64,000 nucleotides of DNA. Source: Magnetococcales bacterium (GTDB taxonomy: Bacteria > Pseudomonadota > Magnetococcia > Magnetococcales > JADFYX01). The stretch is from NCBI GenBank assembly GCA_002753565.1, contig PEAM01000009.1:62001-126000 (forward strand), written 5' to 3'. The number at the start of each line of letters is the position of its first letter. Within the stretch, counting starts at the first letter, position 1. Of this stretch, positions 51,934 to 59,945 are shown piece after piece. The notes under the pieces are model-generated. The model had not been told where the DNA came from. It saw nothing but the letters and a program-made list of their open reading frames with translations, and made no database searches. The translations under genes were made by a program, and so were the position numbers.

Positions 51934-53769
51934 ATGAAAAAAACGATCCGGGTTGCCGACTATATTTTTGAATTTGTAGCCAAACAGGGGGTAGACTCCG
52001 TTTTTATGGTTCCGGGAGGCGGGGCCATGTATCTGGTCGATGCTCTGGGTCAAAATCCCGACTTAACCTTCATTCCCAACCATCACGAACAGGCCTCTGC
52101 CATTGCTGCTGAAGCCTATGCACGCATCAATGGTCGCTTGGGCGTAGCATTGGTGACAACCGGCCCCGGGGCCACCAACGCTATTACCGGTGTAGCCGGG
52201 GGATGGATTGAGTCGGTTCCCATGCTCATCCTCTCCGGGCAGGTCAAGCGGGATGATATGATGGGGGAGAGCGGTGTACGTCAAAAAGGGCCTCAGGAGG
52301 TTGATATCATCTCTCTGGTGACCTCCATCACCAAATATGCGGTTACCATCATGGAGCCGACCTCCATTCGCTATCATCTGGAAAAAGCCATGACCCTGGC
52401 CTCTAGCGGGCGTCGGGGTCCGGTCTGGATCGATGTTCCACTGGATATCCAGGCCAGCCAGATAGACCCGACCCAACTCAAAGGTTTTGAAGGGTATGGC
52501 AATAAGCCCACCACCCCTGAAAATCAACTGGCAGACCAGGCTAAAGAGACCCTGGCCTTTATTCAACAGGCCAAACGCCCCTTGATTCTTGCCGGCCATG
52601 GTGTTCGGTTGGCCGAGGCGGCAGAAACTTTTCGTCAACTCTATGAGACCCTCCGCATTCCGGTTGTTACCACCTGGAACGCCATGGACCTGATCCCCTA
52701 CGACCACCCTCTCTGTATTGGTCGGCCAGGAACGGTTGCTCTTCGTGGGCCTAATTTTGCGGTACAAAACAGCGATCTTCTTATCTCCATCGGTGCACGG
52801 CTGGATAATGTGGTGACGGCATTCAACCCGGCTGGGTTTGGTCGAGAAGCCAAAAAAGTGGTGGTGGATGTGGACCCTCATGAGCTGGCCAAACTCAACA
52901 TGCCCATGGCGCAAACCATCCAGGCCGATGCCCGAGACTATATCCAGGCCCTGCTGGATGAGAGTGCAGAAACAAGCTTTCCACCAAGAGAAAATTGGCT
53001 GGCACGATGTGCTAACTGGAAAAAGCGCTATCCAGTTGCCGACGGGCAGGTTTTTCCGCCATCTGGGGAGATCAGCCACTACCATTTTGTTAAAGTTCTC
53101 TCAGAGGAGATCCCGGAGGATAGTTTGATTGTCACCGGTAGTTCTGGTTTGGCAATCGAGGTGTTTTACGCCACTTTTGGCAACAAGGCCGGGCAGCGGA
53201 TTTTTCTTACCTCTGGTTTGGGTGCCATGGGCTATGGTGTGCCAGCCTTGATTGGCGGCGGGGTGGCCTACAAAGGTCGCTCTTTAATTGGTATTGAGAG
53301 TGACGGTAGTTTGCAGATGAACCTGCAGGAGTTGCAAACCTTGAAGGCCCAAAACCTTCCTGCCCATCTTTTTATCATCAACAACAACGGCTACGCCTCC
53401 ATCCGCAATACTCAGCGCAACTATTTTGAGGGGCGCCATGTGGGAACGGGGCCGGAGGCGGGTCTCTATCTGGCTGATCCAGCTCAGGTCGCCAAGGCCA
53501 TGGGAATTGAGTCGGTTACCCTAACCGATGCCAGCCAGCTGTATGACACCATCCGCACTGTTCTCGCCCATCCCGGACCGATCCTCTGCAACGTCCAGGT
53601 GGTTGCCGACGAAGCCCTCTGGCCTAAATCTGCCGCCATCCCCCAACCGGACGGCTCCATGGTCTCCATGCCTTTGGAGGATATGTCTCCTCTTCTCTCT
53701 CGGGAGGAGCTGCGGGAAAACATGTTGATTCCACTGGCAGCAGAGTCAGAAAATCTAAAAATGGAGTAG
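51934..53769 (+). CDS. Thiamine-diphosphate enzyme, acetolactate-synthase-like
   Basis: About 611 residues from ATG 51934; an upstream start at 51907 is possible. It has three domains: PYR with VPGGGAMYLVDALG and the catalytic Glu52 in HHEQASAIAAEAYAR, the central Rossmann domain, and the PP domain with IESDGSLQMN and LFIINNNGYASI for Mg/ThDP binding. It is too diverged and too isolated from ilvC/ilvN to be the biosynthetic acetolactate synthase. In glycan loci such enzymes attach a two-carbon unit from pyruvate to a ketosugar (YerE in yersiniose synthesis). rfbFGH, which make the YerE acceptor, lie 8 kb away in this cluster. That link is inference. Confidence 0.85.
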   Translation: MKKTIRVADYIFEFVAKQGVDSVFMVPGGGAMYLVDALGQNPDLTFIPNHHEQASAIAAEAYARINGRLGVALVTTGPGATNAITGVAGGWIESVPMLILSGQVKRDDMMGESGVRQKGPQEVDIISLVTSITKYAVTIMEPTSIRYHLEKAMTLASSGRRGPVWIDVPLDIQASQIDPTQLKGFEGYGNKPTTPENQLADQAKETLAFIQQAKRPLILAGHGVRLAEAAETFRQLYETLRIPVVTTWNAMDLIPYDHPLCIGRPGTVALRGPNFAVQNSDLLISIGARLDNVVTAFNPAGFGREAKKVVVDVDPHELAKLNMPMAQTIQADARDYIQALLDESAETSFPPRENWLARCANWKKRYPVADGQVFPPSGEISHYHFVKVLSEEIPEDSLIVTGSSGLAIEVFYATFGNKAGQRIFLTSGLGAMGYGVPALIGGGVAYKGRSLIGIESDGSLQMNLQELQTLKAQNLPAHLFIINNNGYASIRNTQRNYFEGRHVGTGPEAGLYLADPAQVAKAMGIESVTLTDASQLYDTIRTVLAHPGPILCNVQVVADEALWPKSAAIPQPDGSMVSMPLEDMSPLLSREELRENMLIPLAAESENLKME

Positions 53770-53782
53770 TTTTTTTTGGCCT

Positions 53783-55222
53783 TTATAGCCCCCCTTTAGA
53801 GAGAGCAGACATGGCGGCGACAGAGATCATTCGATCATCCACATAGTAGTCTCCGGCCGGTTTTCCAAACTTGAGGGTGTGGTATCGCAGCCCCCAGCGT
53901 TTAAACTGATCACGGGTAACAGCCTCCCAATCCATGCCGGTCATGGTGCCCCGCGCGGTAAACATGATGATATGGTGCCCGGCATCGTAGAGGGCGTTGA
54001 TGGTCTGGATCATCTCGGTGTTGGGGGTGGATTGGGCATAGTCGTTTCCGGCTGTCAAACGGGCGACTACCCCATCGATATCACAGACAAAGGTCATTTT
54101 TTCAACACTTTTGTGCTGGGGCGTATCGTCCTGGCTGGCTTCGGCAGCGGTGAGGGATTTCCAGGCCCGATACCATCGGGCCGTCTGGGCAATCCCCACT
54201 TGCAAGGAGGTGTAGCGCTTTAACCCCAGGGTCTCTTTAGCACGCCGGATATCCGGGGCATAAAAAGAGCGAGGTGCGTCATTACTTGGTTGGCTGGCCA
54301 GGATAATCGGCTTCTGGGGGGAGAGGGTCTGCTGGGTGAGAGTTGCCAACGCCTGAATGGAGAGAGGCTCATCCGAGCCGACATTAACCGGTAGGCCGGA
54401 TTGATCGTGGACCAGAATTTTCCACAACCAGATCATTAAATCAGAGACATAAAGATAAGAGCGTATCGGCGTGCCATCCCCTTTTACGTGAATGGCCTCA
54501 CCCTCCACAGCATCGGCAATAAAGTTGCCGATAGCCAGGTTGCCCTTCATGGGCATGAAGGGGCCGACAAAACTGAAACAGCGCGCTGTTTTGATCTGCA
54601 AGGCTCTTTGAGCGGCAAATTGGTGGCACAGATGTTCTGCGGTCCATTTGCCGATCCCCAGGGTGGCGTTACCATCTTGGGGAAGCAGGGTGCTGGCACT
54701 CTCTTCACTCACCCCGTTACGACTGGGTTTGATGGTTCCATAGGCGGCCCCAGAGCTGAGAAACAGCAGTTTTTCTACCCCCGATTGACCGGCAAACTCC
54801 AGCACTCTCTGGGTTCCGTTAATTAAAACATCCAAAAGAGCCACAGGGAGAGGAGGGGCCTCTTTTCTGGTCTCGACAGCCCCATGGATCACATGGGTAA
54901 AACTCCCCTTGGGATAGGTAAAATAGCGTACGTCACCGGTGGTAAATTGGATGAAGGGGTCGGATGCAAATTCGGGAAATTGGGCCAGGAAGGGGGCTGG
55001 GTTTCGGCTCAACACCTCGATCTGGCATCCCAGCCCATAGGCCCGATTGGCCGCTTGCAGGCTGGCCAGAATCCAGATGCCAAAAAAAGCGGTGCCCCCG
55101 GTCAGAAAAAGACGCCCGCCACGGAAATCTTGCCAACTCTCTTCTCCTACCTGCTCTACAATAAAGGCCAAATCCTGTGTTAGCAGAGAAATTTTGCTCT
55201 CATTAACCGCTGTTGTCACCAT
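53783..55222 (-). CDS. Fusion of NAD-dependent epimerase-like domain and HAD-like phosphatase domain
   Basis: A 479-residue protein. Residues about 35-355 form a short-chain epimerase/dehydratase fold with the NAD loop LTGGTAFFGIWIL, LFLSSGAAYG, and a C-terminal substrate part (GDGTPIRSYLYVSD). The YxxxK active site reads LGIGK, with Leu188 in place of Tyr and Lys192 retained, so ordinary epimerase catalysis is doubtful. Residues about 375-479 are HAD-like (FVCDIDGVVARL, IIMFTARGT, KFGKPAGDYYVDDR), similar to capsule-locus phosphatases. The fusion suggests a sugar-phosphate substrate handled in sequence. It is convergent with the ThDP enzyme gene. Confidence 0.82.
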   Translation of the reverse strand: MVTTAVNESKISLLTQDLAFIVEQVGEESWQDFRGGRLFLTGGTAFFGIWILASLQAANRAYGLGCQIEVLSRNPAPFLAQFPEFASDPFIQFTTGDVRYFTYPKGSFTHVIHGAVETRKEAPPLPVALLDVLINGTQRVLEFAGQSGVEKLLFLSSGAAYGTIKPSRNGVSEESASTLLPQDGNATLGIGKWTAEHLCHQFAAQRALQIKTARCFSFVGPFMPMKGNLAIGNFIADAVEGEAIHVKGDGTPIRSYLYVSDLMIWLWKILVHDQSGLPVNVGSDEPLSIQALATLTQQTLSPQKPIILASQPSNDAPRSFYAPDIRRAKETLGLKRYTSLQVGIAQTARWYRAWKSLTAAEASQDDTPQHKSVEKMTFVCDIDGVVARLTAGNDYAQSTPNTEMIQTINALYDAGHHIIMFTARGTMTGMDWEAVTRDQFKRWGLRYHTLKFGKPAGDYYVDDRMISVAAMSALSKGGL

Positions 55223-55356
55223 CCAACTCCTTTTTTAGTCCAAAAAAATCCATTCATTCAGTCTGCCCTGTTTGTTCAAGGCGTTGCTATTATCTCATCC
55301 TGAGCATACCATAAACGGTTCTTGGATTACTTTTTATCAGTAAGGAGCCAGCTTAA

Positions 55357-56484
55357 GTGAATGCCGTTAAGGATGTTGCCGATCAAAACCAGGAAAGCAG
55401 TACCAACGAAACCAACAAACGCAATCAACTCAGACTGGAAAAACCTCGTGTTTACGAAAAGGTGATCCAATACGAAGAGAAGGTGAAGCGGGGTGAAAGT
55501 ATCGCCATTCTTCAGTTTCAGTATGATTATACCTGCAATTTTCACTGTGAACACTGCTCTGCAGACAATTTCATGATTAAAAAACGTTCCGATCGGGAGG
55601 CCGACGAGCGACGTTTTTTTAATCTGGATGATGTTCGAGAACTCTCCCGACAAGGGGATGAGATGGGGCTGGCCCATATTGTCATTACCGGGGGAGAGCC
55701 CCTGGTCTATCCCGATTTTGATCAGGTGGTCGAGGCCATCGACCCCTCTAAATGGTATATCAGTTCCGACTCTAACGGCTGGCACCTGGATAAAGCCCGT
55801 GCCAAACACCTTAAAGCCATTGGTGTCGATAAAATTCAGTTGAGCCTGGATAGCTTCCGCCGGGAAGAGCACGATAAATTTCGCCAGAAAGAGGGCTCTT
55901 ATGATCGGATTCTACGGGCAGTTGATGCCTGTCAGGAGGCGGGTTTAAATCTTATCTTTCAAACCGTCATCTGGAAAGAGCGGTGCAAATCCCAGGAGTT
56001 TATCGACTATCTGGAGTATGCCAAAAGCAAAGGGGTTGGTACCTATGTTACCTTTGCCAAGCCGGTTGGAGCCTGGGAGGGGCGCATGGAGGTGTTGTGT
56101 GGGGATGAGGAGTGGAACTATGTTCACGATCTGGCCAAAGAGTACGATGTCTTCACCCACCTGACACCCGGTTATGGTATTGATATCGGTTGTATTGCTG
56201 TTAAGAGAATGGTCTCTGTGACCAAATATGGCGATATCATGCCCTGTCCCTATACCCACACCTCCTTAGGTAATTTTTTTGAAGAGCCGCTGGAGAAAAT
56301 CATCAATCGGGGGCTCTCTCTTAAATCCTTCTCCTACGGGCAGAAACATCTCTGCCTGGTTGGTAATAAGGATGACCCCTTCATCGAAGCCAAAATGCAC
56401 CGCATGTATGGTAAGCCGGTTCCGGTTCCCATGAACGAGGTGTTCGACGATGAAGATTTTGTCACCGGCAAGCCTTTCGATTGA
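55357..56484 (+). CDS. Radical SAM enzyme of the glycan cluster
   Basis: A 375-residue radical SAM protein from GTG 55357, with AAGGAG upstream. The [4Fe-4S]/SAM motif is Cys60-x3-Cys64-x2-Cys67 (YTCNFHCEHCSADN). The GGE motif is VITGGEPLVYPDF. A C-terminal region with further Cys (DIGCIAVKRM, MPCPYTHTSLGN, HLCLVG) resembles a SPASM/Twitch-type auxiliary-cluster segment. The reaction is unknown. In sugar loci such enzymes perform deamination, dehydrogenation or epimerisation. It is divergent from the epimerase-HAD gene and convergent with the C-methyltransferase. Confidence 0.85.
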   Translation: MNAVKDVADQNQESSTNETNKRNQLRLEKPRVYEKVIQYEEKVKRGESIAILQFQYDYTCNFHCEHCSADNFMIKKRSDREADERRFFNLDDVRELSRQGDEMGLAHIVITGGEPLVYPDFDQVVEAIDPSKWYISSDSNGWHLDKARAKHLKAIGVDKIQLSLDSFRREEHDKFRQKEGSYDRILRAVDACQEAGLNLIFQTVIWKERCKSQEFIDYLEYAKSKGVGTYVTFAKPVGAWEGRMEVLCGDEEWNYVHDLAKEYDVFTHLTPGYGIDIGCIAVKRMVSVTKYGDIMPCPYTHTSLGNFFEEPLEKIINRGLSLKSFSYGQKHLCLVGNKDDPFIEAKMHRMYGKPVPVPMNEVFDDEDFVTGKPFD

Positions 56485-56522
56485 GGTGACGCGATAAGGG
56501 TCTGCTGGTTTGACAGGATCAC

Positions 56523-57668
56523 CTAGACGATTTCCAGGCCGGAGTCTCGTAGAATCGCCACGCTCAGCTTGGGGTCATACTGGCTGCGGATGATCCGGGC
56601 CACCTCGTCGGAATAGCTGGCAGCCATCACCAACACCCCGTCAACGGGGTCTGTTTTCAGGTGGGCGGGTGGTACGATGGGCAGGTGGCTTGCTGGGGTG
56701 AATTTTCCCTGCTTGAAAGGGGCGGAGTCCACCACATAATCAACCCGGCTCTGTAGACCAAGCAGGCTGATCACCGCTAAAGCCTGATGTCCTGCCCCCC
56801 AGATGGCTACCCGCTGCCCCTTGAGGGTGTCCAGATAGTGGTGAATCTCCCGATCTATCTTCGCCTGAAAGTCCACCAGAGCAGAGAGATCTGCCGGGGC
56901 GCGTTTTCTTACCGTTGCCGAGAGAATATAGTCATGCCAGGTTTCGGTACACTCAACCACCTCGAAACCAGAAAGAGCAAGCAGTTGGCTCAGGCTCTCC
57001 CGGTTGAAATAGAAGAGATGATCGTTGATAAATTCTGAGAAGAGGCGATTGCGCAGAATCATATCAAAATTGGGCACTTCCACCAAACCAACCGCCCCCT
57101 CAGACAGATTGTTGGCAACCCCTCTCAAGGTCTCATGAGGTTGGGGGAGATGCTCCAAAAAATTAAGGATGAAAAAAGCCTGAAAAGGGGCTGACGCCAG
57201 TTGATGGTCAGCGGTCTCTATAAACCCCTGACAGACCCGTTGCTGGATGCTTTGGCAGTGGCTGACCGACTCGGCACCATACTCCAGGCCGTGGGCCTCC
57301 ATCCCCGATTGGTTGAGCAAGGTAAGGTACTCCCCCCGACCACACCCTACCTCCAACACTTTTTGACCGATCAATCCAAACCGTTTGGCAAACCCGGTAA
57401 ACTGGGCAAGCCGGTAGTCGCCCATCTCTGGAGAGTAGGCCGCCGCCCGAACCACCTCTCGATAATAGGCAACCGGAAGGGTGTCAAGCTGGATGAGACC
57501 ACAGGCCGAACAGTGGCAGACCCGCAGATCGGTGCCCACATCCTGGGAGAGGGTCGATGCATCGGGCATAAACTGGGCGGCATTGGGCATGTTGTGCAGT
57601 TGGAGCAGGGGTTGACTAAAAAAAAGGCCACCACAAACCCGACACCGACTGACTCTCTCCATTTCCAT
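56523..57668 (-). CDS. NovU/TylCIII-type sugar C-methyltransferase
   Basis: 381 residues from ATG 57668; frames upstream are less likely. An N-terminal zinc site (Cys9, Cys12, Cys53, Cys56) precedes the SAM-binding core (VLEVGCGRGEYLTLL, about 104-118) with NFLEHLPQPHETL. The C-terminal Rossmann-like domain (about 285-381, RVAIWGAGHQALAVI) is the PF08484 tail found in C-methyltransferases acting on 4-keto-deoxysugars. It should methylate carbon 3 or a similar position of an NDP-ketosugar. Its Zn and tail modules recur in the B12-type radical SAM enzyme nearby. Confidence 0.88.
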   Translation of the reverse strand: MEMERVSRCRVCGGLFFSQPLLQLHNMPNAAQFMPDASTLSQDVGTDLRVCHCSACGLIQLDTLPVAYYREVVRAAAYSPEMGDYRLAQFTGFAKRFGLIGQKVLEVGCGRGEYLTLLNQSGMEAHGLEYGAESVSHCQSIQQRVCQGFIETADHQLASAPFQAFFILNFLEHLPQPHETLRGVANNLSEGAVGLVEVPNFDMILRNRLFSEFINDHLFYFNRESLSQLLALSGFEVVECTETWHDYILSATVRKRAPADLSALVDFQAKIDREIHHYLDTLKGQRVAIWGAGHQALAVISLLGLQSRVDYVVDSAPFKQGKFTPASHLPIVPPAHLKTDPVDGVLVMAASYSDEVARIIRSQYDPKLSVAILRDSGLEIV

Positions 57669-57748
57669 CAGAACCCCTCTTATTTGTGTCAATAGACTGC
57701 TATAGACAGAGGCAAAACCAAATGGGGACAACGGTTAAAGGCAAAACC

Positions 57749-57984
57749 TTGGGAGGCCTTGCAGGCCCCCAAACCCCCACGCTTTTTACGGTAAAAACAT
57801 AATAAAAGGCAAAGGCAAAACTTAAGGCAAAGGCAAAACCTTGGGAGGCCTTGCAGGCCCCCAAACCCCCACGCTTTTTACGGTAAAAACATAATAAAAG
57901 GCAAAGGCAAAACCTTGGGAGGCCTTGCAGGCCCCCAAACCCCCACGCTTTTTACGGTAAAAACATAATAAAAGGCAAAGGCTT
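57749..57984. repeat. Three tandem copies of a 74-base repeat
   Basis: The unit starts TTGGGAGGCCTTGCAGGCCC and continues with CCCAAACCCCCACGC, a TTTTTACGGTAAAAAC palindrome and AATAAAAGGCAAAGGCAAAA. Copies start at 57749, 57841 and 57915 and are nearly identical; an extra 18 bases separate the first two. Each unit contains two short palindromes (GGCCTTGCAGGCC and TTTTTACGGTAAAAA). The array fills most of the gap 57669-58088. No gene is present there. Confidence 0.85.
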
Positions 57985-58075
57985 AGGACCTTGGGCGCTG
58001 CCCAAACCCGCTGGGAAGGCATTCATGCCTTCCCAGACCCATCCGCCATGGTTTGGTACACATTTGGTTTGGAAT
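57915..58075 (-). repeat. Dispersed intergenic repeat, copy 2
   Basis: This is the reverse-complement counterpart of 40401-40562. Its last tandem unit is continuous with the CTTGGGCGCTGCCCAAACCC segment and the perfect 11-base hairpin TGGGAAGGCAT/ATGCCTTCCCA (58012-58035). The end is GGTTTGGAAT at 58066-58075. So the element seen once after rnfE has its distal part expanded three-fold here. Confidence 0.7.
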
Positions 58076-58088
58076 TCTCACCCTTTCC

Positions 58089-59930
58089 CTAGGATTCCGA
58101 GAGCAGACTACAGACATCAACCACCTCTTTTACCCCCGGATAGTTGCTTTTAATCTGTCCTGATATTTCGTTGAAAAAGGGCGGAATCATGATGATGACC
58201 GCCTCAATATTCTCTTTGGCAATCAGGGAGGGGTGAGAGATGGTTTTGTCGTGGAGAATCATTTTTCTTTTGGTGGAGGAGATGTCCACAAAGTCGATCC
58301 GTTCATCTTGAAGGGCAGGGGCCTTTTTTACCGTGTTGACGGTCTGGAAATTGATGCCCCAAACAGCAATACGACGATGCTTTTCCAGCAAACTTTTTAC
58401 CTGTTTGTTGATATTGTCATAGAGGTTGTCGGGCAGAATAAAGTTGAACCGCTGACCACACGCCTCGCAGGAGATAAAACTGGCTGCAAAGGTTTTCAGG
58501 TTGGACCACTCTCCCGCTTCACCACAGACGGCACACTGCCCGGAGACCTTAATGCGACTGGTGGTAAAGTTGATATCCAGAATCTGCATGTCCACAAGGG
58601 TTTTCAACTGGGTCAAGGGGGCCTCCAGAATCACCTTCAGAAGCTCGGAATACTCCTCGTCATTAAGCTTGGAGACGTTGACCTGCGGACACCCCTCTTT
58701 TAAATAGGCAACCCGATCCGGGATGATTCCCTCCTTGCAAGCGTGTTCATAGAGGTAAGTGCCAGGATAGATGGAGATGAGGTTGAGGGAGATTTTATAT
58801 TCAGGGTGTTCCCGCCACCAACGAATGGTATTGCTGGCAGTCTCCCAGGTCTCGGCAATATCGCCAAAAATAAAAGAGCCCTCCATGGAGATTCCCGACT
58901 TGTAGATAATCTTCAAGGCGTTTTCAATCTCTTCTATGGTGGTTCTCTTTTTCATGCTTGTTAAAATGGTATTATCCGCACTCTCCAACCCCAGACCCAA
59001 CACACTGCAACCGGCACTTTTTAGCAGGGTCAACAGCTCTTCAGAGACATTATTAACCCGAAACTGTACCCACCATTTAATGTTGTATTGGCTGATTCCG
59101 GCACAAAATTTTCTAACCCGACGAATGTTGGTAGAGAAGAGTTCATCGGCCAAGCAGAGAAAATCGATGTTGTATTTGGAGATCATGTACTCCAGTTCAG
59201 CAAAAAAATCCTCCATTTTTCTCTGGCGATATTTTTGACCGGTGGTATGAAAACAGAAGGTACACTCATAAGGACAGGAGCGGCTGGCGACCATGAAAAC
59301 CGTGTTGGTGCGGTTCATCCCCGAGATGCCAGGGGCGGAGGCCAGATATTTTTCCAGCTCAAAACCGTCATAATCCGGCCAGGGCAGGGTGTTCAGATCC
59401 TTAACCTCCTCCCGAACCGCCGTAGTCTGATATTTTTCTTGATCAACCTTATAAATAACACCGTTAACCGCCGACACATCGCCGCCACGCTCCAGACAGT
59501 CGCACAGCTCACAGATGGTCAACTCTCCCTCACCAACCACCCCATAGTCGCCAAACTCAATCGCCGTCATGGCCACATGGGGGTCACTGGTAATAATTCC
59601 ACCCCCTAAAATGGTGACAATGTTTTCATCCACCTTTTTAGCAGCCTCGACAATGGAACGGATGGAGTTATATTGAAAAGAGAGACCTCCCGTTGCCACG
59701 ACGGTAATTTGGTGGCGCTGGATCTCATCGGCAATGATCTCATCGACACGGCCATCCCGATGGTTGAGGTTGAGGGTGTAGACCTCATGACCGGCCGCTT
59801 TGAGGCTGGAGGAGACATAGAGAATACCCAGGGGGAAAAAATAGCCATCCCCCGCCCGCTGTACCGTTCGGGGCATGACCAACAAATGGCGGTTTTTCTT
59901 CACTGACTCAGACATCCTCTTCTCCCTCAC
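58089..59930 (-). CDS. Radical SAM enzyme with B12-binding-type domain, Zn-ribbon and Rossmann tail
   Basis: A 613-residue protein. Residues about 15-150 form a cobalamin-binding-like Rossmann domain (FFPLGILYVSSSLKAAGHEV, VTILGGGIITSDP) that lacks the DxHxxG His ligand. The radical SAM core (about 205-420) has Cys219, Cys223 and Cys226 (SRSCPYECTFCFHTTG). After about 460 comes a four-Cys zinc-ribbon (Cys466, Cys469, Cys488, Cys491) and then a Rossmann-like tail (518-610, RRIAVWGINFQ) resembling the tail of the neighbouring C-methyltransferase. The reaction is unknown; radical methylation of a sugar is one possibility. GTG 59930 or ATG 59915 may be the start. It lies 15 bases after the GT2 gene. 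Confidence 0.85.
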   Translation of the reverse strand: MREKRMSESVKKNRHLLVMPRTVQRAGDGYFFPLGILYVSSSLKAAGHEVYTLNLNHRDGRVDEIIADEIQRHQITVVATGGLSFQYNSIRSIVEAAKKVDENIVTILGGGIITSDPHVAMTAIEFGDYGVVGEGELTICELCDCLERGGDVSAVNGVIYKVDQEKYQTTAVREEVKDLNTLPWPDYDGFELEKYLASAPGISGMNRTNTVFMVASRSCPYECTFCFHTTGQKYRQRKMEDFFAELEYMISKYNIDFLCLADELFSTNIRRVRKFCAGISQYNIKWWVQFRVNNVSEELLTLLKSAGCSVLGLGLESADNTILTSMKKRTTIEEIENALKIIYKSGISMEGSFIFGDIAETWETASNTIRWWREHPEYKISLNLISIYPGTYLYEHACKEGIIPDRVAYLKEGCPQVNVSKLNDEEYSELLKVILEAPLTQLKTLVDMQILDINFTTSRIKVSGQCAVCGEAGEWSNLKTFAASFISCEACGQRFNFILPDNLYDNINKQVKSLLEKHRRIAVWGINFQTVNTVKKAPALQDERIDFVDISSTKRKMILHDKTISHPSLIAKENIEAVIIMIPPFFNEISGQIKSNYPGVKEVVDVCSLLSES

Positions 59931-59945
59931 TTTCCTCTTGATCCA

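Noticed and set aside
52063-53085. 340-residue minus-strand frame
   Set aside because: It lies wholly inside the thiamine-diphosphate enzyme gene on the other strand and resembles no family.
51934-53769. Biosynthetic acetolactate synthase (ilvB)
   Set aside because: No ilvN or ilvC beside it, and it sits within a sugar cluster with diverged sequence; the general ThDP-enzyme call is safer.
57749-57984. CRISPR array
   Set aside because: The repeats are 74 bases and contiguous, with no unique spacers and no cas genes nearby; it is a tandem amplification.
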